A stretch of DNA of 64,000 nucleotides from NCBI RefSeq assembly GCF_016545825.1, contig NC_052622.1, positions 4,965,001 to 5,029,000 of the forward strand. Direction: 5' to 3'. Below are positions 33,001 through 44,173 of this stretch, piece by piece (position 1 is the stretch's first letter; each line of letters starts with the position of its first letter). Source of the DNA: Eucalyptus grandis (taxonomy: Eukaryota > Streptophyta > Magnoliopsida > Myrtales > Myrtaceae). Position numbers and translations under genes: made by a program. The notes beneath the pieces were generated by a model, which saw only the letters and a program-made list of their open reading frames with translations, did no database searches and was not told the origin of the DNA.

Positions 33001-33059
33001 CAACGAAGATTCGAAAAAGAAGCTACAAACAAGTGCTCTTCCTCGTTTCATTCACAATG
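30043..33059 (-). pseudogene. Nested copia pol, split into several frames
   Basis: Domains in minus-strand order: protease MDSGCTNHMTGNSKLFRSLD (32983); GAG-pre-integrase AEIWHKRLGHVHRKSMSFMQ (near 32610); integrase core with [10 protein letters not shown] and [20 protein letters not shown] (near 32430-32320), where the expected DNGGE part is degraded; integrase tail LPTKALERSTPFEVWYGVKP (near 31990); reverse transcriptase [20 protein letters not shown] (near 31250) and LSLYVDDLLVTGND (near 30990); RNase H QEIVAQSTAEAEFIAATAAA (near 30390) and ADMFTKPLQAGRFEVL (near 30130). At least six frame changes or stops separate these blocks, so the product cannot be made as one polyprotein from this sequence. 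Confidence 0.88.
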
Positions 33060-33989
33060 CTACCCGGGCTTTTCCCGCTTGCTGGTAATTTTTCTTTGCG
33101 AGATGGCTTCCATGTGACCCAACTTGTGACATCTTCTGCATCTAACATCGGGCTTTCTCCAACATCTAAAAACGATGATTAGTTCCACCACGTATTGACA
33201 AGGCTTTTTGTTCATCTTCCATTTGCTAGACCCACCAAAATTTCCTTCTTTTGCTACAAACTTGGAGTCACCAGCATTTTCTCTGGACTGAATCCATTTC
33301 TTCCCTTTGCCTCCATCATTTGATTTCACTCTAGCTTGCAGCGCACCCTCTACAAAGTCTTCTCTTCTCATCAGTCTTCTGTGCTCCTGCGCCTGCAGAG
33401 CATTTAACAATTCTGCAAGCTTTATATCAGCTAAGTCTCTTGTATTTTCCAGAGACGCTATGGTGGCTTCGAACTTCTCTGGAAGAGACACCAGGATCTT
33501 CTGAACAAGCCTTTCATCCTTCAAGTCAGTCCCTAAAACTCTGATTTTTTCAGCTATCCCAACCAACCTATCGGAGTACTCCTTCACCGACTCGAATCCT
33601 TCATCTCGCTGTCTCTCAAACTCCCTCAAGAGATTCAGCACCTTCATGCCTCTTATCTTCTCATCTCCCTCGTATTCATCCTTCAAGAAATCCCATATTG
33701 CCTTTGCAGAATCACATCTCATGATCCTTGTGAAGATAGTGGGTGAAACAGCAGCGTACAGGCATGACTTTGCCTTGGCCTTCCTTGTGATTCTCTCTTT
33801 ATGGTACTTTATCTGATTCAAGGTGGGATTGTCTGGAAGTGGAGCAACCTCATAATCATCCTCCACAGCCTCCCATAAATCATGACCCTCCAAGAATGCC
33901 GTCATCTTAACAGCCCATGCTTGATAATTCTCTCCAGTAAATACTGGAGAAGCCATCGCAGAGAAACCACTCGACCCTGTCTCCATCAC
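33060..33989 (-). CDS. Nested copia gag
   Basis: A 309-codon frame starts MMETGSSGFSAMASPVFTGE and carries the copia Gag (DUF4219/UBN2-type) landmarks: ENYQAWAVKMTAFLEGHDLW, then AKAIWDFLKDEYEG, then LREFERQRDEGFESVKEYSD. A zinc-knuckle-like CRRCHKLGHME lies near the end but lacks a complete CCHC pattern in this frame, so the last roughly 50 codons may be frameshifted. Gag forms the particle that packages the element RNA. The start is about 55 bases after the primer site. Confidence 0.85.
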   Translation of the reverse strand: MMETGSSGFSAMASPVFTGENYQAWAVKMTAFLEGHDLWEAVEDDYEVAPLPDNPTLNQIKYHKERITRKAKAKSCLYAAVSPTIFTRIMRCDSAKAIWDFLKDEYEGDEKIRGMKVLNLLREFERQRDEGFESVKEYSDRLVGIAEKIRVLGTDLKDERLVQKILVSLPEKFEATIASLENTRDLADIKLAELLNALQAQEHRRLMRREDFVEGALQARVKSNDGGKGKKWIQSRENAGDSKFVAKEGNFGGSSKWKMNKKPCQYVVELIIVFRCWRKPDVRCRRCHKLGHMEAISQRKITSKREKPG

Positions 33990-34044
33990 CCTTCTTTACA
34001 CTTCGATACTTGCTTCACTTCACAGTCCCTCAAGATCATACACG

Positions 34045-34056
34045 CTCTGATACCAC
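34045..34056 (-). promoter_or_regulatory. Primer binding site (tRNA-Met) of the nested copia
   Basis: On the minus strand, TGGTATCAGAGC follows the 5' LTR almost directly, matching the tRNA-Met(i) primer. Confidence 0.88.
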
Positions 34057-34425
34057 TGTTGTTACTGATCAAAACAGTAAACAAGAAAATAGAAAACCAG
34101 AAGCTATATTTTTGTGATGAGGAAGAGAAGCGCAGAGAAACAGAACACAAACTTGCATACGTCTGTTCTAAAGGAAACTGTCAAGTACAGGACAACTTAA
34201 ACAAAGCAAAAACTGCTCACGTACGTGCAACACATAACTGCACATAAACGTGCTATTAACTTCCTAGAAAATAGCAAAAACACTAAATAAATAACTAAAT
34301 TGAACTTGGCTGTTTTTTAATGAAAAAACAGAGTAAAACAGAGCATAAAACAGAACATAAAACAGCAGAAAAACAGAGTAAAAAACCAAAACAGAAAACA
34401 GCAACTGAGACATTATAATCCAACA
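34057..34425 (-). repeat. 5' LTR of the nested copia
   Basis: This LTR is 369 bp. It ends (plus-strand right side) in ATAATCCAACA and starts TGTTGTTACTG. By eye no differences were seen from 29662-30030. Confidence 0.92.
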
Positions 34426-34469
34426 ATAGCTTCAAGAAAGGGCTTTTCTTTTCTAAAGATCTGATACCA

Positions 34470-34687
34470 TGTGTGTGTTTAAGAGTGGTTTTGAAATGAA
34501 TAGGCCAACTTGCTCTCAATCTTAGTCTCTACTTTATATAAAATATGTCTACAACTTTCAAATACAAGCTAATAAAATGGAGAAGACATGGATGACAGAT
34601 AACTGCTCTGTCTAAGCTTTAAACAAAGTAGAGATAGAATAAAATAATCAATAAATTACTGTAATCTTGAGGTGGTTTCTTCCAACA
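34470..34687 (-). repeat. LTR of the outer copia
   Basis: TGTTGGAAG...ACACACA on the minus strand, next to a TGGTATCAGATC primer site. No second copy was found in the window. Confidence 0.65.
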
Positions 34688-35413
34688 GTATGATATCATC
34701 GTTGAATTTAATCCACAGAAGCAACCGCACACTGAATCATGTTATTGCCTGTTTTGTTAAGGCGGATTAAGAATAAGATAGATTACTAAAGTTCAGATAT
34801 CTTACAATAGAGCTGCTCTCTTCCTCAAGAAACTTAGGCAGCATAAAGTTTGACCTCCTAAGCACCACCGTGAAGGCGTGGAAATGTCTCTGCAACTGAT
34901 AACGCTTTTTGTTTCGTATCTGCATATTTTATCAGCTAGATGATATAATCCTCTTTCTACCAATCTTTTTGTGATGCTATTTTGACCAACAAAAAATGGT
35001 GAGAATTAATCTCCTTCTTACTTTAATTATTTCTTTCTTGGATATATCATTTCATTTGTTGCTTCAGACTTGAAAGCAAATGATGCCCCCAGCAAACCAT
35101 TAAATGAAGACTTCACCCACTGTATATTAACTTCAGCAAACTTAAATTCTCTCCTCTTATTTGCTGGACCAAAAAGAACATGCCAATGGCAGTTTCGACA
35201 TTGCTGAACAACCATGCTGTCACGAATACACGTAATTTTATAGTTGCCTTCTGCCACACGTGTTTTCGATGCACTTTTATTGTTCTTTCTCATCACCTTG
35301 CAGGTGATTTAGACAAGAGAAATATATGAACAGTACTTACGAAAAAAAAAATTGGTATGGTCACCTTCTACATGGGAAAGTAGGACAACCAAAATCGGTT
35401 GCACAAAACATAA
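34688..35413 (-). other. Probable 3' flank of the ABCB gene
   Basis: Non-coding sequence downstream (on the minus strand) of the transporter stop codon. One 89-codon open frame at 35296-35027 has no recognisable motif and is probably chance. Confidence 0.4.
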
Positions 35414-35767
35414 TTACAATGAGGCTGCACTCATGTTAAGAGCAACCAAGAATGCGTAGAAACCGTCTTTGATATTAATCAGTGAGTCATGCTTTCCTTT
35501 CTCGATCACTCCATTTTTTACCACCGGAATCACGTCTGCATTTTTAATGGTTGATAATCTATGCGCGAGTATAACTGCAGTTCTATTGACCATGACCTTG
35601 TCTAATGCATCTTGAACCACTCTTTCAGATTCAGCATCCAATGCACTAGTAGCCTCGTCGAGTAAGAGTATCTTTGGATCCTTCACCATAGCACGTGCAA
35701 TGGCCACCCGTTGCTTCTGCCCACCAGATAACTGGATTCCATGCTCGTCTACTAATGTGTCATAACC
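35414..35767 (-). CDS. ABCB last exon (NBD2 second half)
   Basis: This exon is open and intact from an AG acceptor to the TAA stop at 35416-35414. It encodes [20 protein letters not shown], the D-loop/Walker [21 protein letters not shown], and the end [20 protein letters not shown]. All catalytic landmarks of the half-domain are present, so decay lies upstream. It is part of the split gene described for 35414-42470. Confidence 0.88.
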   Translation of the reverse strand, partial: GYDTLVDEHGIQLSGGQKQRVAIARAMVKDPKILLLDEATSALDAESERVVQDALDKVMVNRTAVILAHRLSTIKNADVIPVVKNGVIEKGKHDSLINIKDGFYAFLVALNMSAASL

Positions 35768-36300
35768 CTGCATAGTCATTGCGATATAGGTAACTATGAT
35801 TTTCAGGAAACTAGTGTACTTATTGCTTGCCTAACCTGCATTCTTCTATCTTGTATTAGGGACGAGATAAACTTGCCTGTTGCAACCTACTGATAAACTT
35901 CTGATGCAGTCAACATTTCTGCTTCCGTTGCCTTTCCATCCTTTCCATAGGCTATATTGGCATGGATTGTGTCTTTGAACAGAACCGGTTCTTGGCTCAC
36001 GAGGCCCATCTGCTGCCTAAACCACTTTAGCTTTAGCTTCTGAATTTCGATCCCATCAAGGGTAATGTGACCAGAATTGGGGTCATAAAATCGTTGCAGC
36101 AGAGCTATTACGGTCGACTTCCCACTCCCACTCTCTCCTACTAAAGCAACAGTCTGAAAAAGCAAAAGTCGCAGTCCATATGTGCATGTACTAATATCAG
36201 CACGTGTATATCGCATCATGATTAGATGGAACTTAGATAAGAATAGAGAAAGGTCTAGCAAAGAAAAAGTGAAAGGGTTATTATAAAGCTATACTTGAAG

Positions 36301-36743
36301 TGTTAGAGTATACATATAATACTTTGATGCGGAAAATTAAAGTAAAAACAACGATATTTGATCTTCATGATTTTCACAAATAGATGAAGACATACATTTA
36401 TCCATAGCGCTACACTTGATGATGATCATTGTAGAAAACCCAAAGAACTCGACCCAAATGAAGAAATCCGATTACTCTCCCTTAACCCACTAGACTTTAA
36501 TGTGTTCTATCGATGGAGAAGAGAATACCAAATTCTTTCTGTTATTGCTGTTCATTGTGGGTGGAGAGAGGACCGGAGTCTATTTATACGTTTGTTGAAA
36601 AGGTGCCTTCCATCAAAGCGATATACTCTTTCATTTTATTAGAGTCGCACTTCTCGTAACTAATAATTATTTATTTTATAGCATTTCAATAATTATTAAA
36701 CTATATAATAAATCATATCATGTGGGTCACAATAATTCTTACA
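36301..36743 (-). repeat. 3' LTR of the ABCB-inserted copia
   Basis: The 443-bp partner of 41809-42252, next to a purine-rich tract on the minus strand. Confidence 0.88.
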
Positions 36744-37267
36744 TTCTCCTACTTGACCCATATGACTTTTCTTTCATGGTTTAATAAAAACTATAATGTG
36801 CACAATAACATTATGCTATAAAATTTTCATTGAATTGGTAAACACATAATAATCACAATTAAGTAAAAAAAACTAATGTGAGTCATAGCGGTTGTATGTC
36901 ATTAATCAACATAGTCCCTTCTATGTACTACAACTATAACACTTTACTTAACATGATCCATAAATGATAAGTACAGTAATAATCCAACCATAGTGTTTCT
37001 TTAGAAACTATTATGTTTAACATTCATCTATTTCCATAATGTAATACTAAATAGAAAACAGGAAATATCATAAACATGTAAGTGAGCTCAAAGTGTCAAA
37101 TATATAAACTCAATACAATCATAATATAAACATTAATGACGTCTAATAATGCCAATCTTTTCAACATACTCATTAAATGTTTTAGGCGACAGTCCTTTTG
37201 TTAAGGGATTTGCTACCATAAGATTGGTACTAATGTGCTTAATTGACACTCTTTATTTCTGAACTTC

Positions 37268-39301
37268 TTATTTGACAGTCAAGTATTTAATCTCCATATG
37301 CTTAGCACCCTTAGAATACTTGTCGTTCTTAAAGAAGAAAACTGCTGCAGAGTTATCACAATAAATTTTCAGCGGCTTGGCAATATTGTCGATAATCACA
37401 AGCCCTAAAATAAAATTCCGCAACCATAATCCATGAATTGTGGCCTCGAAGCATGCCACAAATTCAACTTCCATAGTGGATGCAATAATAACTGACTGCT
37501 TCGCACTTTTCCATGAAATTCCCCCTCCAGCTAGAAGAAACAAGTAATCAATCCTTGTTTTTCTTGTACCGATACATCCGACTAAGTCTGAATCTGAATA
37601 TCCAATCACCTCGAGATGATTGAATCTTTTATAAGTGAGCATATGATTATTCGTTCTTTGCAAGTATTTAAGAACTTTCTTTGCAGTTTTCCAATGATTC
37701 ATTCTATGATTACTTTAATACATGCCGAGCATTCCAACAGCAAAACTGATGTCTGGTCTAGTGCAAGTTTGTGTATATATTAAGCTCCCCATAGCAGATG
37801 CATAAGAAATATTTTTCATTTATTCTCGTTCCAATTCACTTTTTAGACATTACATAAGACTAAATTTGTCACATTTCTGAATTGGAACTATTCTCATTAA
37901 ACATTTACTTATATTAAATCTCTCTAAAATTTTCTCAATGTAGGCTTTTTAAGACAATCCTAATAATCCTTGTGATCTATCATGGACCATTTCTATTCCT
38001 ATCATATATATTGCCTCTCCCATATCCTTCATTTCAAAATTCTTAGAGAGAAATTTCTTGGTTTCATGTAACAAACCAAAATTATTAGCAGTAAGCAAAA
38101 TATCATCAACATATAGAACTAGAAAAATAAACTTGCTTCCACTAATCTTCATATATATACACTGATCAACGGTATTTTCCTTAAATCCAAATGAAGTTAT
38201 GGTATTGTTAAACTTAAGATACTATTGTCAGGAAGCTTGTTTAAGTCAATATATTGACTTTTTTAATTTATATACCATGTGTTCATTTCCTTTAACTAAA
38301 AAGCCTTCGGGTTGGTCCATATAAACCTCTTCATCTAAATTCCCATTAAGAAAGACGGTTTTTACATCCATTTGGTATAATTTCATGTCATAATAAGCCA
38401 CCAAAGCCATAATGATTCTAAATGAGTCATTCTTAGAGACTGGTGAAAATGTCTCTTTATAGTCAATGCATTCTTTCTGAGTAAAACCCTTTGCAACAAA
38501 TCTGGCTTTATGTCGTTCAATATTGCCTTTTGAGTCGTGCTTGATCTTAAAGATCCATTTACACCCGACCTTCTTACATCCTTTAGGCAATTCAACTATA
38601 TCACAAACTTGATTTTGATGCATGGATTTGAACTCTTCTTCCATGGCATTAAACCATTCATTAGAATCTTCACATTCCATGGCTTGGGAAAATGAATCTA
38701 GATCATTTCCAATTCCTAAGTCAATTTCTGACTCTTGTAGATAAACCATATAGTCATCAGAAATATCCGACCTTTTTTTTTTTTTAGATCTCCTTAATGC
38801 TATTTCTTGTGACTCGTCTATTAAAGGTTCATTATTGACATCTCCATTATCGAGTGTTTGTTCATTAATTTGTTGTTCTTGATTATTGTTAGATTGTGTT
38901 ATAATATCAGGAACAACAACTTTAAAAGCTTTGGGTATATGAACTTCTATCCTTACTTCTTGAATACAAGCATTACGCATTCTTTCACTCCCACTGATGT
39001 CACCATTCTCAATGAACCTAGCATTTCCAGATTTAATAATTCTTGTACTATGATTAGGATAATAAAATTTATACCCTTTGGATATCTCTGCATAACCAAT
39101 GAAATAACCACTGGCCGTTCTTAAATTCAATTTCCTTTCATGTGGATTGTAAATTCTTACTTTTGCTTGACAACCCCAAACATGCAGGTGTCGTAAATTA
39201 GGTTTCCTTCCCATCCACAATTCAAAGGGAGTCTTTAGAACTGCCTTACTAGGAACCCTATTTAATAAGTACATAGAAATCTTTAAAGTATACATCCACA
39301 A
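37268..39301 (-). pseudogene. ABCB-inserted copia pol remnants
   Basis: 39301-38246 is a 351-codon open stretch joining the integrase C-terminal region (ISMYLLNRVPSKAVLKTPFE, LRHLHVWGCQAKVRIYNPHE) to reverse transcriptase (NEWFNAMEEEFKSMHQNQVC, then MKLYQMDVKTVFLNGNLDEE). The second half of reverse transcriptase is at 38152-37949 (FLVLYVDDILLTAN). RNase H is at 37702-37268 (VIGYSDSDLVGCIGTRKTR, ASTMEVEFVACFEATIHGLW, IYCDNSAAVFFFKNDKYSKG). The integrase catalytic core is not recognisable, so the element may carry an internal deletion between gag and the integrase tail. Confidence 0.85.
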
Positions 39302-40241
39302 AGATAAGGGTAATGACTCATCATACTCCTAACCATTTCCATTAAAGTATGGTTACGCCTTTCTGCATCGTATTTGACACATAAGTGATGGCACCAAAAT
39401 CAATCCACCAAGTATTAAGAGGAACTTTAGTAAAGTTTGATTCAAAACATACTAAAGCGCAAGACTTATCTTTCTTTTCGAACCAAGCCTTACATTTCAG
39501 ACAATCTTTCTTCAAGTGTCTAATTTTGTTGCAAAAATGACACTTAATAAGATTGTGTTCCTTCTTGTGGATTTGAGAAGCCTTTGAAGAGTCATTCAGG
39601 ACGTATAGTCCTTTCTTCTTGCTCTTTTAACCTTTCCTCTTGAAATTTTTTCGAACTTCTTGATGACTTGAGAGATGAATAGAATGAGCCTTTTGATTCT
39701 TTATCCTTGTTTCCTCTTAAACTAGCATATTGGCCAATTCATTTACATTCCACTTATCTTTTATAGTGTTGTAATTCATTTGAAATGGCCTATATTGCTC
39801 ATGAGGCAAAGAATTAAGTATAAATTTTACTAAAAAATATTCATCCACGTTAATTTCCAAATTCCTTAACTTTACTGCTAAATTCGTCATCTAAGTATAT
39901 GCTCATGTATGGTATGCGAACCATCATATTTCATGGTGGTTAATGTGCTCATCAATGTACCAGCAAGTGACTTATTAGCAGTTTGAGAGCGTTTTTCCAC
40001 AAATTTCATAAATTCCTTAGCAATGTTAGTCTTGGGAAGAGAAGTCTTTAAGTTGTCTGCAACTGTCATTCGCATGAACATTAAGCTTAATCTGTTCGAT
40101 CTTTCCTAAACTTTATGGAAAGACTTTTCATTATCTCTACTTTAATTAGTAATAGCAGTTGGTTTCTCAGCTTGAAGCGCTAAATCAAGATTCATGATAC
40201 CTAAGTGAAACTGGACTTATTCATTCCAATCAGGAAAATTT
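39302..40241 (-). pseudogene. ABCB-inserted copia gag and protease remnants
   Basis: 40081-39887 encodes MFMRMTVADNLKTSLPKTNI and AKEFMKFVEKRSQTANKSLA, a copia Gag (UBN2-type) core. A zinc-knuckle-like CHFCNKIRHLKKDC lies near 39540-39500. Stops and shifts separate these pieces. No intact protease motif was confirmed. Confidence 0.7.
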
Positions 40242-41808
40242 ATCCTATTGAATAAGGGAACAGATGAGACGTGCAAATGGAGTGAAATAGGTACAGATAC
40301 TGCAAATGTGCAAGAAGATACTCATACATTAATGCTTTGAGAATATCACATAATCAGATTCAAACTAAACGACACATATACATCATAGTTCTCCTTTGGG
40401 CAATCCTATGATATACAAATATATATAATGATGCCGATAACTTTTATTTGATAATTGTAAATATATCTTATTAAAATTTATTTGCTATCTTTGGATATAC
40501 AAACAAATTTAACAAGTCATATTAATTATCAACCATCATGTTCATGAATTATAATAAAATAATTCATCTTTTAGTTAATCCCTAAGTTCTTATAATAAAT
40601 GAACTTCAATATACCTATAACTCCAATAATGATATAAAACATATCAATTTCATATATAGCATCAATTAATCATGGGTAATTGAATAAAATAATTTACAAT
40701 ATCAAAAATTCAAAAGACTTCAAGGTTCGGCCACTTTGGTGACTAACAAACCATTCATAATTTTTTTTATATTGTAAAATACAAATATTTACCAAATTTG
40801 CACACAAGAACAAAAACTTAATCGAGCATATGGGCAAAATCGTAAAATCATAATTCTATAAGGGCATAACCATAAATTTAATATCAAGGGGCAAAATGGT
40901 AAATAATCAGCAAAAGGAGGGCAAAACAGTAATTAGGAGCTGCGAGAGGGGCAAAATTGTAAAAGTGCCACGCAGGGACGTCAAGCATGTGTCGAGCACA
41001 TGCCTTTGTCCTCAGCAGGCGCGTGCCCCGCACGCGCGCGTTCGGTGTGCAGGTGTGTGCAACTGCCACATGCGTGGGATCCACGCGCTAGCGATTGGCA
41101 CGCGTGTGTATCCCATGTGCGCAGCGGTTTTGTGCGCTTGACGGCACAAGCACGTGGGATCCACGCACTTGCAACTGCAGCACGCGCGTGGATTCACGCA
41201 CCTTCTTCCTCGCACATAGATGCGATTTTTTGCCGGCTTTTGCCGTTTTCAGCCTCGATTTCACTACCGTTTCTTCTCCGACAGCCCATCCCCGACACAA
41301 ATAAATAATGGGTTTTCAAGAGCATGCCGTCACGATCACATGGGTTTAAATTTCAACAAAAATGACCAAGGAATTGGCCCCAAATCAAACAAAAATTTCT
41401 CAGAACACAAAACCTTCACCACTGCAGCTTCCACCACTCGATTAGCCTCCGGCGAACACCAATATACTGGAAAACTCATGACTAATATTCCTCATGGCAG
41501 TGCGACCGTATGGGTCCGAAACCAAGCGGTGGGTCGTCGGATTTTGCCTGGAATCGGAGAGTTTCTATCTTGCCCTTAAAATTCCAAATTCCTCCATCTT
41601 TGTCCAGAAAATTCAGAATTTCTCCATTTTAATCATTTTCTCCATAAAAACATTCCATCATTTAGATTTTCTTTAACATAACCCTCCGAAAACATTTTAA
41701 CAACAACAAATAATACAAACAGGATCATTCAACGAATCATCATACATAAATCATAACATTTCTTTAACGGAAAAATCATGAGATCATAAACTATGTTCTG
41801 ATATCAAT
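40242..41808 (-). other. Leader of the ABCB-inserted copia with GC-rich insert
   Basis: This long untranslated stretch lies between the 5' LTR and gag. 40970-41300 is GC-rich, with repeated CACGCG and GCACGTG words and frames open on both strands but no domain. No tRNA-like or further element boundary was recognised. Confidence 0.5.
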
Positions 41809-42252
41809 TGTTATAATATACATATAATACTTTGATGCGGAAAATCAAAGTAAAAACAACGATATTTGATTTTCATGATTTTCACAAATAGATGAAGACA
41901 TACCTTTATCCATAGCGCTATACTTGATGATGATCGTTGTAAAAAACCCAAAGAACTCGAACCAAATGAAGAAATCCGATTTTTCTCCTTTAACCCACTA
42001 TACTTTAATGTATTCTACTGATGGAGGAGAGAATATCAAATTCTTTCTGTTATTATTGTTCATTGTGGGTGGAGAGAGGACTGGACTCTATTTATACATT
42101 CGTTGAAAATGTGTCTTCCATCAAAGCAATATAAAATTTCATTTTATTAGAGTCGCAACTTCTCGTAACTAATAATTATTTATTTTATAGCATTTTACTA
42201 ATTAATAAATCATATAATAAATCATATCATGTGAGTTACAATAATTCTTACA
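41809..42252 (-). repeat. 5' LTR of the ABCB-inserted copia
   Basis: The 444-bp partner of 36301-36743. It contains a TATA-like CTATTTATAC region near 42088. Confidence 0.88.
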
Positions 42253-42257
42253 TGAAA

Positions 42258-42989
42258 CTAATGTGACGAAGCTCTATTTCTCCCTTCACATTTTCTAGCA
42301 TTTCTCCGGACTCGTCACTAGGTCTATTTCTGATTTTCTGTCAATGATTTCGAAAACTAAGGTAGTTGCACTCCTGGCTTTGGTGGAGTCCTGAGAGAGG
42401 GAACTTAACTGAGTTATTGCAATGGCTGCCAGGATCAGGGCAAACACCAAGAAAGCACAAAATAGAAAAACCATCAAATGTAATACAAAAACTAAAATAG
42501 TCCTATCCTTAATAATTTGGTGCAATGAACTAACTAGTGTTTCAAGGATACTGACAGAAAAGATAATCATGCGCAGAAAACTTCCGAAAACGTTAATAAC
42601 ATATTATACTATTTATTTACATTACCGTTTATGTTAACATAATGTCCTCCATTGATAAACATGTATTATAAACAATAGTATTTGATTAGAAATATAAGTA
42701 ACTAGAAGGATTTATATATAACAGAGTGTATCTCATCAACAAATACTATTTATGAGTGTAATGTAATATGATTTACTATTTCATCAATTGTTTCTCATTA
42801 GCATTGTTATTAAGCAATGGAAAATCAAAATAACCATTTACATATCCACTAAACAATGTGATTTACAAAGAGTGGTTTTTTTTTTTCGTGGATTATTTAC
42901 GCATTTAAAAAAATGGCTGATTAAAGTAGAAACTAGGCAAAAAGTAGTGGCAATATACATTCATTTTCAGCTCAATTCCTATACATTTA
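42258..42989 (-). other. ABCB exon remnant and intergenic spacer
   Basis: 42258-42470 belongs to the ABCB block. The remainder up to 42989 is AT-rich, without a recognised gene, and separates ABCB from the TraB-like fragment. Confidence 0.5.
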
Positions 42990-43178
42990 TTTTTTTACCT
43001 CATGGTCCTCCAAATCCCAAATCAGCTCAATTCCTTTTAAGTGATCTAAACCTACAACTGCAACCATGCAAGCACAAGTCTTTGGCAGCTTGTAGCATTC
43101 TCTTTGCCATGAACCTAAACACCATTTACTTTATCTTAGTAATTTTTTTTTCACCTAACCTTGAAAAAAACAAATACT

Positions 43179-44111
43179 TGTTGGATAAAACTTCATTGAG
43201 TTTTTTGAAGTTAACAAAACGTTTCCATCAGTCTAGTCTGAAGACTTGCAGACTCTACTATCAAAGTCTGAAGACCTTCAAACTGCCAGACTCAAGACTC
43301 AAAGTCTATCCTCATTGGCAGTTTCTAGACCATCAAAGAAGGCTTATCCAGAAATGGATGTTGTTAAGGATTTGACTTTATCAACTAGAGAAGATCTCTT
43401 GACTGGATATAGCATGCCAGAATCTATTATTCAAATCAAGATTGATTCAGGGATTATGGATCCGTTGATTGATGAAGTATACTTGGAAGGTTCTACTTAT
43501 GGAAACCGAGATCCTGATTGTATGAGCGAGCAGGATTGATGGGCTATCGTCATGTTCCTCAAATAGCTCGAAAGATTTTCCTAATTGATTCTGTCCAACA
43601 GGTAGATTGAAAGAATTCCTTTGGTAAGTGTCAACGGGTATGATGGCATAAAGGAGTATATAAGGAAGACGTTCAGTTGTTTTGAGTGTGTGCACGATAG
43701 AAGAATTTCAAAGTCTAAAGCTCATTGTTCTTAGTTAATTAAACTATTGAGCGAAATCTTGTATGCAAAAGAGAGTCTATATCTTTGAGAGACCTTGAGG
43801 AAGTGTAGTAGAGTCTCTACACTATGGAATCAAGGCAGGGCTTTTCTGTAACAACTTTTTTGTTCATAATGGAATCAGCCAGTGTGCTATCAGTGCGGAA
43901 GAGTGGACGTAGGCTTGGATTAAGCCGAACCACTATAATCTCTATATTCATTTTCTCTTCTCTACGCTCTTTTACCTTGATCATAACTTGTTTTGTCTAC
44001 AAGAGACAAATTTCCTTTTCATAATCTATTGTTGATTAATACTACACATATCTCACAAAATTGTTTATGCACCTATTCACCCCCCTCTAGGTACTCATAC
44101 TAGCTTTCACA
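43179..44111 (+). repeat. 5' LTR of the Sirevirus-type element
   Basis: 933 bp, pairing with 51861-52795 at roughly 93-95% by eye. It contains multiple AGTCTGAAGAC-like words near 43235-43290. Confidence 0.9.
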
Positions 44112-44113
44112 AT

Positions 44114-44126
44114 TGGTATCAAAGCC
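44114..44126 (+). promoter_or_regulatory. Primer binding site (tRNA-Met) of the Sirevirus-type element
   Basis: TTGGTATCAAAGC follows the 5' LTR, two to three bases after its CA end. Confidence 0.82.
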
Positions 44127-44173
44127 TGTGTACTCATTTAAGTGGAAGTGTTTTACTTCAGAGTTAAAGATCC

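Larger units (their letters stand above)
29662..34425 (-). mobile_element. Young Ty1/copia retrotransposon nested in an older copia
   Basis: The element is 4,764 bp, with 369-bp LTRs at 29662-30030 and 34057-34425 that I read as identical. The target duplication atagc lies at 29657-29661 and 34426-34430. On the minus strand the order is LTR, primer site, gag, protease, integrase, reverse transcriptase, RNase H, purine tract, LTR, which is the copia order. Identical LTRs indicate very recent insertion. Nevertheless pol is split across frames. Confidence 0.95.
28930..34687 (-). mobile_element. Older, truncated Ty1/copia element, host of the nested copia
   Basis: Read on the minus strand: a 218-bp LTR at 34687-34470 (TGTTGGAAG to ACACACA), then the tRNA-Met-type primer site TGGTATCAGATC at 34469-34458, then gag from about 29646 to 28930 on the other side of the nested insertion. 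There is no pol and no second LTR to the left, so the element is truncated there. The target duplication cannot be checked. The inner element sits in the leader between primer site and gag. Confidence 0.75.
36301..42252 (-). mobile_element. Ty1/copia retrotransposon inserted in the ABCB exon
   Basis: The element is 5,952 bp. LTRs at 36301-36743 and 41809-42252 (443 and 444 bp) both run TGTTA...TTCTTACA and differ at roughly 8% of positions by eye. The target duplication is tgaag/tgaaa (36296-36300 and 42253-42257), one mismatch. Removing the element restores the host reading ISFKY. The minus-strand primer-site-like TGATATCAGAAC follows the 5' LTR; a purine tract adjoins the 3' LTR near 36744-36760. 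Gag and pol are decayed. Confidence 0.9.
35414..42470 (-). pseudogene. ABCB (MDR/P-glycoprotein) transporter 3' region, split by a copia insertion
   Basis: Minus-strand blocks are: 42470-42253 (end of the second transmembrane domain and linker, FALILAAIAITQLSSLSQDS then RSATTLVFEIIDRKSEID); the copia element; about 36240-36153 (YTRADI remnant, disturbed); 36153-35877 (Walker [11 protein letters not shown]-loop [19 protein letters not shown]); and 35767-35414 (signature [14 protein letters not shown], Walker [14 protein letters not shown]-loop AHRLSTI, stop TAA). The order matches NBD2 of plant ABCB exporters of the ABCB4/11/21 group, plasma-membrane pumps of auxin and other organics. Lesions: copia in the exon at ISF|KY; one-base deletion after KSEID; deletion of about 17 bases before KFISRLQQ. 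The intron after LQQ has a GC donor (GCAAGT). No active product is likely. Confidence 0.9.

Noticed and set aside
35027..35296. 89-codon minus-strand open frame downstream of ABCB
   Set aside because: No motif, no splice context, and it sits in the 3' flank.
40896..41308. Cys/His-rich open frames on both strands
   Set aside because: Repeated CACGCG-type words make all frames open in the leader of a retroelement. The pattern is not a zinc-finger arrangement.
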